Origin: Mesorhizobium tianshanense
GTDB lineage: Bacteria > Pseudomonadota > Alphaproteobacteria > Rhizobiales > Rhizobiaceae
Direction of reading: 5' to 3'
DNA length: 36,250 bases
Assembly (NCBI RefSeq): GCF_007830515.1
Contig: NZ_VLKT01000063.1
Location: 1 to 36,250, forward strand
Positions 16,687 through 24,999 of this stretch are shown piece by piece. How positions within the stretch are numbered: position 1 is the first letter of the stretch; every line of letters begins with the position of its first letter. Made by a program: the position numbers and the translations under genes. The notes below the pieces were generated by a model. It ran no database searches. It was given only the letters and a program-made list of their open reading frames with translations, and had not been told where the DNA came from.

Positions 16687-17951
16687 TGTCGCAGTCTCGA
16701 GTCTGGCATCCGTTCACCCAGCACGCGCTTGAGCCCGCAATCCCTGAAATCGTACTGACTGAAGGCGCCTATCTCCAAAGGGCCGACGGCTCTCGCATCC
16801 TGGACGCGATTTCCTCCTGGTGGGTCGTCACCCATGGCCACCGCCATCCCCGCATCATGAAGGCGATCGAGACGACCACATCGGCTCTCGACCAGATCAT
16901 CTTCGCCGGCTTCACGCACCAGCCAGCCGAACGTCTGGCGAGGGCGCTTGCCGGCCTCGCTCCGCCCGGACTCGACTGGGTGTTCTATTCCGACAGCGGC
17001 TCGACCTCCGTCGAAGTCGCGCTGAAGATGGCGCTCGGCTATTTCCGCAACATCGGCGCTTCGCGTTCGCGCATCGTCGCCATGGAGCACAGCTATCATG
17101 GCGACACGATCGGCACGATGAGCGTCGGCGCCCGTAGCGTGTTCAACGCCGCCTACGAGCCTTTTCTGTTCGAGGTCGACACCATCCCTTTCCCGGCCGC
17201 CGGACGGGAACAGGAGACACTGGATCGGTTCGAGGCCATCAGCCGCGACGGGCGCGCCGCCGCGCTGATCGTCGAGCCGCTGGTGCTTGGCGCCGGCGGC
17301 ATGCTGATGTATCCGGCCTGGGTTCTGTCCGAATTGAAGAAAATCACTGAGGCCTCCGGCACGCTGCTGATCGCCGATGAGGTGATGACCGGCTGGGGGC
17401 GCACTGGAACCATGTTTGCCTGCGAGCAGGCGTCGATTTCTCCCGATATCCTATGCACCTCGAAAGGCCTGACCGGCGGCGCCATCCCGCTTGCCGCCAC
17501 GCTTGCCACCGATGCCATCTTCCAGGCTCACTATTCGACGGACCGGAAGAAGACCTTCTTCCACTCGAGTTCCTACACAGCCAATCCGATTGCCTGCGCG
17601 GCCGCACTCGCCAATGTCGAGATATGGAGCGACGAACCGGTGGCCGAGCGGATCGCGGCCTTGAGTGCGATGCAGGCGGCCGGGGTTCGGCGGTTTCACG
17701 ACAATCCCTATTTCACCGACAGCCGGGTGACCGGCACGATCGCAGCCCTCGATTTGCGCACCGGCACAGTCGGCTATTTGGCCGAGATCGGGCCGAAGCT
17801 GCGCGCTTTCTTCCTTGAGCGCGGCCTGCTCGTGCGTCCGCTCGGCAATGTCCTCTATCTTCTCCCGCCCTATTGCATCACCGGCGAGGAGTTGGACGGA
17901 CTCTATGACGCGATCGAAGAAGCCGGCGAACGCTTCGGTTCGAGGCCATGA
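16683..17951 (+). CDS. bioA: adenosylmethionine--8-amino-7-oxononanoate aminotransferase BioA
   Basis: PLP transaminase using SAM as amino donor. The 422-residue product shows SSWWVVTHGHRHP, YSDSGSTSVEVALKMA, the PLP-aspartate region IADEVMTGWGRTG and the lysine region LCTSKGLTGGAIPLAATL. Two adjacent ATGs (16683, 16686) could start it; the first overlaps the bioD stop. SAM as donor links it loosely to metK further along the window. Confidence 0.96.
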   Translation: MMSQSRVWHPFTQHALEPAIPEIVLTEGAYLQRADGSRILDAISSWWVVTHGHRHPRIMKAIETTTSALDQIIFAGFTHQPAERLARALAGLAPPGLDWVFYSDSGSTSVEVALKMALGYFRNIGASRSRIVAMEHSYHGDTIGTMSVGARSVFNAAYEPFLFEVDTIPFPAAGREQETLDRFEAISRDGRAAALIVEPLVLGAGGMLMYPAWVLSELKKITEASGTLLIADEVMTGWGRTGTMFACEQASISPDILCTSKGLTGGAIPLAATLATDAIFQAHYSTDRKKTFFHSSSYTANPIACAAALANVEIWSDEPVAERIAALSAMQAAGVRRFHDNPYFTDSRVTGTIAALDLRTGTVGYLAEIGPKLRAFFLERGLLVRPLGNVLYLLPPYCITGEELDGLYDAIEEAGERFGSRP

Positions 17952-18931
17952 GCAGATCGTCGCGCATTCTCGGGTTTGGCCACCATGCGCCCGGGCGAAA
18001 GGTCGAGAACCCGGAAATCGAAAACCGTCTCGGGCTCGAACCTGGCTGGATCGAACGGCGTACCGGAATTCGCTCGCGCTTCTGGGCTACAGACGAAGAC
18101 ACGCTGTCTGGCCTTGCCGCGCATGCCGGCGACATGGCGCTGGCGAATGCCGGCATCGACCGTAGCGACATCGGTCTTTTGTTGCTTGCCACCTCGACGC
18201 CCGATCACCTTCTACCGCCCAGCGCGCCGCTGGTCGCACATCGGCTGGGACTTAGCCGCGCCGGCGCGGTCGACCTGACCGGCGCCTGTGCCGGCTTCAT
18301 CTATGCGCTGATGTTCGCGGACGGCTTCACCCGCCTGCACGGCAAAGCGGCACTTGTCATCGCCGCCAATATCCTCAGCCGTCGCATCAATCCGGCCGAG
18401 CGCGCCAGCGCCGTGCTGTTTGCCGATGCCGCCGGCGCGATGGTGATTGGTCCGTGCGAGGACGCGGATCGGGGCATTCTCGGCGCCTCGGTGGATTCGG
18501 ACGGCTCGCGCTACGGGCTGATCCAGATTCCCGCCGGAGGAAGCAACACGCCGTTCGACGCCGACCTCGACCTCGATCAGACCCGCATGACGATCACCGA
18601 TGGCCGTGAAGTGTTCGCCAAGGCCGTGGACATGATGACTGCCTGCTCGCAGGACGCGCTCACGGCTGCCCGAATGCGGCCGCAAGGCATTGACCGGTTC
18701 GTGCCGCATCAGGCCAATGCCCGCATTTTCGATGCGGTCGGGAGGAACCTCGGCATAGCAGATCATGCAATCGTCAAGACGATCGCCGACTACGGCAATT
18801 CTTCCGCCGCAACGATCCCGCTCTCGCTGTCGCTGGCCCATCAGACGGAGCCGTTTCGGCAGGGCGAGAAAATCCTGCTGGCAGCCGCGGGGGCGGGTCT
18901 CAGTGGCGGTGCACTGGTTGTCGGGATTTAA
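17948..18931 (+). CDS. bioZ: BioZ, KAS III-like pimeloyl-thioester forming enzyme
   Basis: A 327-residue beta-ketoacyl-ACP synthase III (FabH-like) protein. The catalytic Cys is in TGACAGFIYAL, His in VPHQANARIF and Asn in YGNSSAATIP, so the full triad is present. In Mesorhizobium and Agrobacterium, BioZ replaces BioC/BioH-type pimelate synthesis; in Agrobacterium it starts from a glutaryl thioester. The ATG at 17948 overlaps the bioA stop, making it the last gene of a tightly coupled five-gene unit. Position in the bio unit distinguishes it from housekeeping FabH. Confidence 0.93.
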   Translation: MSRSSRILGFGHHAPGRKVENPEIENRLGLEPGWIERRTGIRSRFWATDEDTLSGLAAHAGDMALANAGIDRSDIGLLLLATSTPDHLLPPSAPLVAHRLGLSRAGAVDLTGACAGFIYALMFADGFTRLHGKAALVIAANILSRRINPAERASAVLFADAAGAMVIGPCEDADRGILGASVDSDGSRYGLIQIPAGGSNTPFDADLDLDQTRMTITDGREVFAKAVDMMTACSQDALTAARMRPQGIDRFVPHQANARIFDAVGRNLGIADHAIVKTIADYGNSSAATIPLSLSLAHQTEPFRQGEKILLAAAGAGLSGGALVVGI

Positions 18932-18988
18932 CCGAGCGACCGGCCGCGCGCTGGATTGATCATGAATGATGGATAGGACAACAGACCA

Positions 18989-19072
18989 ATGCGCAAAATA
19001 GTTGCCGGCAAGCTGCACGGCATCCACGTCACCGAAGCGAACCTCATTCTCTGCGGGCGCAGAGGCATTTGA
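18989..19072 (+). pseudogene. panD: truncated aspartate 1-decarboxylase PanD stub
   Basis: A 27-residue frame begins MRKIVAGKLHGIHVTEANL, the standard PanD N-terminus, then turns into unrelated ILCGRRGI and stops. PanD must cleave itself at a Gly-Ser bond, normally near residue 24, to make its pyruvoyl cofactor; that bond and the rest are missing. Placed directly after bioZ, it is the remnant of a gene that once belonged with panBC. Confidence 0.85.
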
Positions 19073-19102
19073 TCCCATAGTAGAAAAGGAGTGAACGAAC
19101 AC

Positions 19103-19858
19103 ATGCAACGGCGCAATTTGATTGGGGGGTTCATAACATTAGGCGCATGCGCGATCTGCGCGCGGCCAGGTTTTGCCGACGAAGGCGTCCATTGGAGTTA
19201 TCAAGGGAAAAGCGGCCCGGAGCACTGGGGGGCGCTCGATGGCGCGAATGCCGCGTGCTCGGCCGGCGCGCAGCAGTCGCCTCTGAACCTGACGGGGGCC
19301 ATCAAGGCGGATATCCCGCAGATCGGCATCGACTGGAAGGCAGGCGGCGGCACGATCGTCAACAACGGCCACACGATCCAGATCAACGTGCCGGAAGGCA
19401 GCACGCTCACCCGGGGCGGCAGAACCTTCGACCTGCTGCAATATCACTTCCACGCGCCGAGCGAACATCTGGTGGAAGGCAAGACCTTCCCCATGGAGGT
19501 GCACTTCGTCCATAAGAATCGCGAAAGCGGAGGGCTCGGCGTGCTTGGCGTCTTCCTGACACCGGGTGCGAAAAACGAGGCACTTGCAAGCCTCGCGGCA
19601 GCTTTCCAGGCTGAGGCGGGCGGCGTGGCCTTGGTTGAGGATGTGGATCCGAACGGCCTGCTACCGGCCTCGCTGGACTATTGGAGCTACGAGGGCTCGC
19701 TGACGACGCCGCCATGCTCGGAGATCGTCGACTGGATGGTCGCACGCGAGCCGCTGCAGGTTGGCGCCGCCGACATCGAGAAGTTCACCGCGCTTTACCC
19801 GATGAATGCGCGGCCGGCGCTGGCGCCGAACCGCCGTTTCATCCTGACCACGAGCTGA
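19103..19858 (+). CDS. periplasmic alpha-carbonic anhydrase
   Basis: Interconverts CO2 and bicarbonate with zinc. About 251 residues from ATG 19103, which follows AAAAGGAG; a GTG at 19091 is in frame but less likely. The N-terminus QRRNLIGGFITLGACAICARPGFA is a signal peptide with a twin-arginine-like motif, so export by Tat is possible. The mature part has HWSYQGKSGPEHWG, the zinc histidines in LLQYHFHAPSEH and MEVHFVH, and the late YEGSLTTPPCSE block. An alpha-type carbonic anhydrase is known on the M. loti symbiosis island and is expressed in nodules. No sigma-54 site was seen upstream. Confidence 0.93.
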   Translation: MQRRNLIGGFITLGACAICARPGFADEGVHWSYQGKSGPEHWGALDGANAACSAGAQQSPLNLTGAIKADIPQIGIDWKAGGGTIVNNGHTIQINVPEGSTLTRGGRTFDLLQYHFHAPSEHLVEGKTFPMEVHFVHKNRESGGLGVLGVFLTPGAKNEALASLAAAFQAEAGGVALVEDVDPNGLLPASLDYWSYEGSLTTPPCSEIVDWMVAREPLQVGAADIEKFTALYPMNARPALAPNRRFILTTS

Positions 19859-20247
19859 CAGACGAGCCCGCAGCGTTAAGGGGGCTGGAGGACAAATCAG
19901 TACACCAGGTACGGATCGCAATGCAGCAACAGCTGTTTGTCGAAATTACCGGCTGACTAGGAAGAGGCTGGCGCGTTGGATGCGGCAACGCCCGGCCAGA
20001 TGACGCGAGCCGGGCGTGGCCGCGCCGCGCCGGGTGATCTTGACCGGTTCGCCAGCCACATCTCGGGGCGTCTCGATGGAGATGAGCCCGACCTCGCCCG
20101 CCGCTTCCGCCTCGGGTTGCTCTCCGCGGCGAGGTCCATCCCACCAGCGCCAGGTAGTGGCGGCATTTCATGACAGGCTTTCGGCCATGGGGCGTCGAAT
20201 TCCGCTTCGGCGTCGACCTGGCCCTCGCTCATGCCGATTCGCCGTGC
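19859..20247. other. gap between carbonic anhydrase and hemN
   Basis: Nearly 400 bp between convergent genes. Open frames on both strands are arginine/proline-rich composition artefacts without family features. No clear terminator hairpin with a T-run was found. Confidence 0.4.
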
Positions 20248-21612
20248 TTACGGGGCGACCCGGTCCAGAAAAGCATCGAATGCGGCAGCAACAGCGCGAA
20301 TCACAAAGCGATGCTCCTGCCGCACGCGAATGAAACCCTTTTCGATGTCCACTATCCCGTCCTCGGCCAGCATCGCCAAGCCTTCAGCTGAATCGAGAAA
20401 ACGGATCGGATCAAATCCGTGGGCGGCACAGATTGCCGGCACATCAGCCTCGAGATCGCACATTAGCCGCTCGATGATTGCGGCTCGCACGCGGTCTTCG
20501 TCAGCGAGACGGTACCCCTTCGACGTCGCCAGACGGCCAGCTGCGATGTGGCGGGTGTAGGAATCGCGTGTAACCTCGTTCTGGACGTAACCCTCGCCGA
20601 CACGGCCGATAGCCGACGCGCCGAAACCGATCAGGGTTTTGCAGGTGTCGGCCGAATAACCCAGCGAGTTGCGCCGCATGCAACCGGTTTTCTGTGCCAG
20701 CGCGAGCTCGTCCTCCGGCAAGGCGAAATGGTCGAGCCCGATCTCTCGGTAGCCGGCGGCAACCAGCGTCTCGGCCACGGCCGCAGCCTGTTCGGCGCGG
20801 GCAGCGCTGTCCGGCAGTGCTGTCTCCTCGATCTGGCGCTGATTCTTTATTACGGACGGAATGTGCGCGTAGCCGAACACCGCAAGCCGGTTGGGGCGCA
20901 TGGCGACCGCCGCCCTTGCGGTCTGGACGCAGGACTGCACCGTCTGATGCGGGAGACCGAAGATGAGGTCGAAATTGATGCGGCCTACTCCATGCCGGCG
21001 CAGCTCTTCGACGACAGCCGCCGTTTGCGCCTCGCTCTGGACCCGGTTGATCGCCTTTTGAACAATGGGATCGAAGCTCTGCACGCCGAGGCTCGCGCGG
21101 TTCACGTCGGCTGCTCCTAAGGCTTCGGCCATCTCGGCCGTAAACGTGCGTGGGTCGATCTCGACGGCGACCTTAGCCGTTCTCTTGAACGCGAAGTGGC
21201 GGCGCAGGAACTCCATGAGAGCGAGAAACTCAGCTGGCCCGATGAGGGTCGGCGTTCCGCCGCCGAAATGCACGTCGCTCACGGGCAGTGCCCGCGGCGT
21301 TTGCTCCGAGACCAAACGGATCTCGTCACGCAGCACCGCCAAGTAATTGAGGATCAGCGCATCCCGGCGGGTGATGGTGGTAGGGAAGCCGCAATACCAG
21401 CACATCGACCGGCAGAACGGAACGTGGAGATAGAGTGACACCGGATCGTCAGCCGGTAGGTCCCTGAGCCATCCCTCATAAGTCTTGGCACCGACCGCCG
21501 CGGAGAACTCCGGCACAGTCGGATAGATGGTGTACCAAGGCAGGCGGGCCTCGCGATATTTTGTCAGGCATGAGGTCTGCAACAGTTCCCTTCCTATGCT
21601 GATAACCATCAT
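20248..21612 (-). CDS. hemN: oxygen-independent coproporphyrinogen III oxidase HemN
   Basis: Radical-SAM enzyme making protoporphyrinogen IX without oxygen, needed for heme under the low oxygen of nodules. The 454-residue protein has the YTIYPTVPEF N-terminal block, LYLHVPFCRSMCWYCGF (CxxxCxxC cluster), VHFGGGTPTL, NRASLGVQSFDP and the late GFGASAIGRVGEGYVQN. The start at 21612 has two adjacent ATGs and only a modest ribosome site. No FNR/FixK box (TTGAT-N4-ATCAA) was found directly upstream, where IS remnants begin; transposition may have separated the gene from its anaerobic promoter. Confidence 0.94.
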   Translation of the reverse strand: MMVISIGRELLQTSCLTKYREARLPWYTIYPTVPEFSAAVGAKTYEGWLRDLPADDPVSLYLHVPFCRSMCWYCGFPTTITRRDALILNYLAVLRDEIRLVSEQTPRALPVSDVHFGGGTPTLIGPAEFLALMEFLRRHFAFKRTAKVAVEIDPRTFTAEMAEALGAADVNRASLGVQSFDPIVQKAINRVQSEAQTAAVVEELRRHGVGRINFDLIFGLPHQTVQSCVQTARAAVAMRPNRLAVFGYAHIPSVIKNQRQIEETALPDSAARAEQAAAVAETLVAAGYREIGLDHFALPEDELALAQKTGCMRRNSLGYSADTCKTLIGFGASAIGRVGEGYVQNEVTRDSYTRHIAAGRLATSKGYRLADEDRVRAAIIERLMCDLEADVPAICAAHGFDPIRFLDSAEGLAMLAEDGIVDIEKGFIRVRQEHRFVIRAVAAAFDAFLDRVAP

Positions 21613-21744
21613 CCTTACCGCTGCGCTCTCCTGTGTCTCTGCGCTATGTCAATTCGTTCGCTTCGGCGCGAACCTTGTATTTCGCCAATGTGAATGCTCA
21701 CGCGGGCGATGTCGCCGATCAGTCTTGGCTGGATGGCAAGAGTG

Positions 21745-21942
21745 TGAACACCTGGCCGGTCGATACGGCGTTGGGACCAGACTTTGCTCGCTGGCTGGCT
21801 CGTAAGACGCCGTCGCGTAACGATATCTGGCATCTCGATGAGCTCGTGGTATCGATTGTCGGCGACAGGCATTGGCAGTGGACCGCCGTCTATCAGAACG
21901 GGAATATGCTCGAGGAGATCGTCCAGGTCCGCCGCAATGCTA
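21745..21942 (+). pseudogene. IS6-family transposase remnant, left half
   Basis: GPDFARWLARKTPSRNDIWHLDELVVSIVGDRHWQWTAV...EEIVQVRRNA is the catalytic-core text of rhizobial IS6-family transposases (first DDE Asp in WHLDE). The N-terminal part is lost or out of frame. The frame is interrupted at 21942 by the IS5 element and resumes at 23876 as KAPKRLL; removing the insertion with one TA copy restores the reading frame. Confidence 0.75.
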
Positions 21943-21952
21943 GGGTCCGGAC

Positions 21953-22710
21953 TCATAACCAGTAGCTGACGATGGCCGCGAGGCAGACGGCGGCAAGGAA
22001 GTTCGTCGCCGATCGATCGTATCGTGTGGCGATTCGGCGGAAATCCTTGAGGCGTCCGAACATGCGCTCGATGGCGTTGCGATCGCGGTAAAGGAACGGC
22101 GAGAAGCAATTTCTCCAGCGCCGGTTGGCCTTGGGTGGGATGTTCGGCATTGCCCCTTTACCCTCGACCTTGTTGCGGATTGCGTTGCTGTCATAGCCCT
22201 TGTCGGCATGCACGATCGGGCTTTTGGGCATCTGCTCCAGAAGCAAATCCCCGGCGGTGCAATCGGCGACCTGGCCACCGGTCAAAAGGAAAGCGATCGG
22301 GCGGCATAGGCCATCGGTCAGGGCGTGGATTTTCGTGGTTCGCCCACCACGCGATCGGCCGATCGCCTGATTTTGTTCCCCCCCTTTGCCGCCTGAGGCG
22401 CAGCGATGCGCCTTCACCGCCGAGGAGTCGATGAGCACCTCCGCCGGTGTTCCGCCAGCCGAGACCAGGGCATGGAAGATGTCGACCCAGATGCCCTTGG
22501 CTGCCCATCGGACGAAGCGGTTGTAGAGCGTCTTGCGCGGGCCGTAGGCATCGGTGCGTCGACCCAACGACCGACTGATTTCAGGACATGCACGATGCCG
22601 CTGATTACCCGGCGATCATCAACCCGCCGCTTGCCGCGTGTGTCAGTTGGCAACAGCGCCGCGAGTCGCCCGAACTGCTCCTCGGTCAGCCAGAAATAAT
22701 CGTGATTCAT
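21953..22710 (-). pseudogene. IS5-family transposase, frames joined by a shift
   Basis: The N-terminal frame from ATG 22710 reads FWLTEEQFGRLAALLPTDTRG...RRVISGIVHVLKSVGRWVDAP; the C-terminal frame reads DAYGPRKTLYNRFVRWAAKG...VLIDSSAVKAHRCASGGKGG...VHADKGYDSNAIR...RNAIERMFGRLKDFRRIATRYD and stops at 21953. DDE residues are seen in IDSSAVKAH, HADKGYDS and NAIERMF. The join near 22554 lacks one base compared with a continuous WVDAP-DAYGP. No A-rich slippery run is there, so mutation is more likely than programmed frameshifting. The stop lies within the left terminal repeat region. Confidence 0.85.
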
Positions 22711-22823
22711 CCTTGTAGTCTCCCTTTGCGGCGAAATCCCCGTTGATTCCGTGCCTCCTTTGGACCACTGTCCCTAAATCGGGCAAAAGGCCGCGCCCGG
22801 ATGAAGGACTCAGGGGGAGCGCA

Positions 22824-23819
22824 ATGCCCAACGCCTTCACCACTCTCGTCGGCATAGAAATTCCGATTGTCCAGGCGGCCCTGGGTGGAGCTACTTCTCC
22901 GCAATTCGCCGCCGCGGTGAGCAATGCAGGCGGTCTCGGGATGCTCGCCCTCGGCTGGAGTCTGCCTGAAGCGGTACGCGCAGAAATTCGGGCCACCAAG
23001 GCCCTGACCAAACGGCCGTTCGGCGTCAATCTCGTGTTGACTTATCCGCAGGAGGAGCGCCTCGCGATCTGCTTGGAAGAAGGCGTGCCGGTAGTCTCAT
23101 TTTTCTGGGGCCAGGCAGGTTCGCTGACGGCTGCGGCGCATCGTGGCGGGGCAAAGGTCCTGCATACGGCAGGAGGCGCCGAACAGGCTCGGATATCAGC
23201 CGCAGATGGTGCCGACGCAATCGTCGCGCAGGGCTGGGAGGCGGGTGGCCACGTTTACGGTACAGTTGCCACGATGGCGTTGGTTCCGGCGGTTGTTGAC
23301 CAGGTCGCGCCAGTCCCCGTTCTTGCTGCCGGTGGCATTGCGGATGGACGCGGTCTAGCCGCGGCGATGGCACTTGGTGCCGCGGGCGCTTGGATCGGTA
23401 CCCGCTTTCTCGCGAGCATCGAAGCTCCAATCCACCCGCGCTATCGCGACCGCATCCTCACAGCCAAGGAGACGGACACAGAATACGGGACTGTTTTCGA
23501 TGTCGGCTGGCCCGACGCTCCGCACCGTAGCCTCCGCAACAAAACGATTGAAGCTTGGGAGGCAGCCGGACGCCCGCCGGCGGGTAGGCGTCCCCACGAA
23601 GGCGCGGTCGTTGCAAAGTCGCCATATGGCGACGTGGTTGCATACCAATCTCATACGCCGGGATCGGGTGACGAGGGCGATATCGACGCCCTTGCCCTAT
23701 GGTCGGGCCAAGGCGTCAGCCTCGTCCGCCGCGTCCAGCCGGCCGCCGAGATTGTCCGCGAAATCAGCGACGAGGCGCGGGCAATCCTCGCACGGCTTGG
23801 GAACGATCCATCTTTCTAA
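22824..23819 (+). CDS. nitronate monooxygenase (2-nitropropane dioxygenase-like), IS passenger
   Basis: FMN enzyme oxidising toxic alkyl nitronates such as propionate-3-nitronate, a legume and fungal defence compound. The 331-residue TIM barrel begins at ATG 22824 after GGGGGAG; an upstream in-frame start at 22743 is less likely. PIVQAALGGATSPQFAAAVSNAGGLGML is the FMN-side N-terminus, VAQGWEAGGHVYG carries the catalytic-type histidine, and VLAAGGIADG and GAWIGTRFLAS bind the FMN phosphate. It lies inside the inverted repeats of the IS5 element, divergent from the transposase. Intact, so probably functional; the exact substrate is inferred. Confidence 0.88.
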   Translation: MPNAFTTLVGIEIPIVQAALGGATSPQFAAAVSNAGGLGMLALGWSLPEAVRAEIRATKALTKRPFGVNLVLTYPQEERLAICLEEGVPVVSFFWGQAGSLTAAAHRGGAKVLHTAGGAEQARISAADGADAIVAQGWEAGGHVYGTVATMALVPAVVDQVAPVPVLAAGGIADGRGLAAAMALGAAGAWIGTRFLASIEAPIHPRYRDRILTAKETDTEYGTVFDVGWPDAPHRSLRNKTIEAWEAAGRPPAGRRPHEGAVVAKSPYGDVVAYQSHTPGSGDEGDIDALALWSGQGVSLVRRVQPAAEIVREISDEARAILARLGNDPSF

Positions 23820-23875
23820 GGCCTGTGTGGGAAGTACCGCCGATCTCAATCGCGAACTTATGGGTCCGGACCCTA

Positions 23876-24141
23876 AGGCTCCCAAGCGCCTACTGACCCG
23901 TTGCTGAAAGCAGGGCTGCGCCCTCAGGGGGCATGATCATCGACAAATCGCGCTCCTATGCGGCAAAGCGCCAGGTGGCCGCAAGTCGAGCATCGCTCGC
24001 ACAAGGGACTTAACAATCGCGCCGAGAACTCGCATGTGCTGCTGCAAAAACAGAACGGGCCAACGGCTTCCGATCCAGAGGCGGTTTACAACGGTTCGTG
24101 TCGATCTTCCCAGCCTTGCGAAATCACTTTGTCCGGATCTG
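23876..24141 (+). pseudogene. IS6-family transposase remnant, right half
   Basis: Continues the split transposase: KAPKRLLTRC, an in-frame stop, then in shifting frames IIDKSRSYAAKRQVA, SHKGLNNRAENSHVLLQ and GGLQRFVSIFPALRNHFV, which match the order of motifs in rhizobial IS6 transposases. Several frameshifts and stops show it was already inactive or decayed later. Confidence 0.75.
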
Positions 24142-24381
24142 ATTGGCAAGCTGGCGCCCGGGATCATGACCAGCTTCGCCACGACCGAGGCGTGGCCCTC
24201 CGCCCTAACGATGCGCTTACGGCCTGGGCCATGCTCCAAGAGCCGCATGCCCGACCTCGCTCGTGACTATTATGTCGGCGTCAGTGGGGCATCTCGCCTG
24301 ACGTACCGAGACGGTGCTGCCGCATGATGTCTCAATCTCGAGGTTTCATAGCAAACAAAAGCCGTCGCCATTGAACGAAAT

Positions 24382-24397
24382 TGTCGCGGATCGAACA
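24382..24397 (+). promoter_or_regulatory. NifA upstream activator site
   Basis: TGTCGCGGATCGAACA is an exact TGT-N10-ACA element, about 124 bp before the -24 box of the downstream sigma-54 promoter. The distance is at the long end of the usual range. No second copy was found nearby. Confidence 0.65.
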
Positions 24398-24519
24398 GAC
24401 GAACCACATCCTAACGTTTGCTTTTCGTGCTCCGCTTGACCCTCAAAGCAAAAGAGAAGGACGCGCGACCAAGGTGCGCCGGCCAACTTGGGTGTCAGCG
24501 CGCAGCTACGTCTTCAGGA

Positions 24520-24534
24520 TGGCACGTCACTTGC
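24520..24534 (+). promoter_or_regulatory. consensus sigma-54 (-24/-12) promoter
   Basis: TGGCACGTCACTTGC matches TGGCACG-N4-TTGC at every fixed position, with GG-N10-GC spacing. Transcription would start near 24545 toward the small ORFs and the porin. Together with the NifA-type site upstream it suggests expression in nitrogen-fixing bacteroids. Confidence 0.8.
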
Positions 24535-24583
24535 CCAGTCAACTTTGGAAGCCGTTGTGACGGTCTACCCACAACTAGCGGAG

Positions 24584-24679
24584 ATGACTATGGCGATTGG
24601 CTCAGAAGTGCTGAATCCCCCGGGCAACCGAAGACTTTGGCTGAAGAGCTGCGTCGAGGCGCAGCGCGCCGAGGCATAG
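24584..24679 (+). CDS. possible small protein (31 or 29 aa) behind NifA promoter
   Basis: First frame after the predicted transcription start. ATG at 24590 has GGAG with 6-nt spacing; ATG 24584 is also in frame. The product MAIGSEVLNPPGNRRLW... has no recognised domain. Its stop overlaps the ribosome site of the next small frame. Part of it faintly resembles the N-terminus of IS66-type accessory proteins, so it may instead be an IS fragment. Confidence 0.3.
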   Translation: MTMAIGSEVLNPPGNRRLWLKSCVEAQRAEA

Positions 24680-24690
24680 GAGCTGCAGTC

Positions 24691-24768
24691 ATGTTGCGCT
24701 TTGTTCAGCCTAACTCAGGTCGGCTCTCTAGCGCTCCAGGTCATGTATTAATTCTGCCATCCACTTAA
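24691..24768 (+). CDS. possible small protein (25 aa), second in the unit
   Basis: ATG 24691 is preceded by AGGAG at 8-nt spacing, formed in part by the stop codon of the preceding small frame. The product MLRFVQPNSGRLSSAPGHVL... shows no known motif. Spacing and ribosome site are suggestive only. Confidence 0.25.
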   Translation: MLRFVQPNSGRLSSAPGHVLILPST

Positions 24769-24999
24769 TTGTACAAATGCGCAGTATTGCAGCAAATAAT
24801 ATTCGTTCAGACACAACGGCGGCATTGTCTAAAATATGACTTTAGCTTCGTCAAATTTGTTCTTGAACAATTATCGTGACGGATAGCGTCACACTGCGAA
24901 GGAACAGCGCGGCGCGCATCTTCTTCGATCGCGGGGATAGGGCAAAGGTCAATTCTTTGAGGTCCTCCCCTCTTTTTAAGCTTTGAACGGAGATCAAGA
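24769..24999. other. porin upstream region
   Basis: AT-richer than its surroundings, as expected of a promoter zone. No sharp -35/-10 pair or operator could be assigned by eye. Confidence 0.35.

Larger units (their letters stand above)
21943..23873. mobile_element. IS5-family insertion sequence carrying a passenger gene
   Basis: The left end GGGTCCGGACTCATAA and the right end (inverted) GGGTCCGGACCCATAA match at 15 of 16 positions. Both sides are flanked by TA (21941-21942 and 23874-23875), the target duplication expected of the IS427-type IS5 subgroup. The 1,931-bp interval holds a minus-strand transposase beginning near its middle and a divergent nitronate monooxygenase gene. The insertion splits an IS6-family transposase whose frame is restored when this interval and one TA are removed. 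That is strong evidence that the whole unit moved as one. Confidence 0.85.

Noticed and set aside
18955..18970. TTGATCATGAATGAT as an FNR/FixK box before the carbonic anhydrase
   Set aside because: The right half does not match ATCAA; only the left half fits.
21615..22109. 164-codon minus-strand frame across the IS boundary
   Set aside because: It runs across the insertion junction and is antisense to the IS6 remnant, so it cannot be ancestral.
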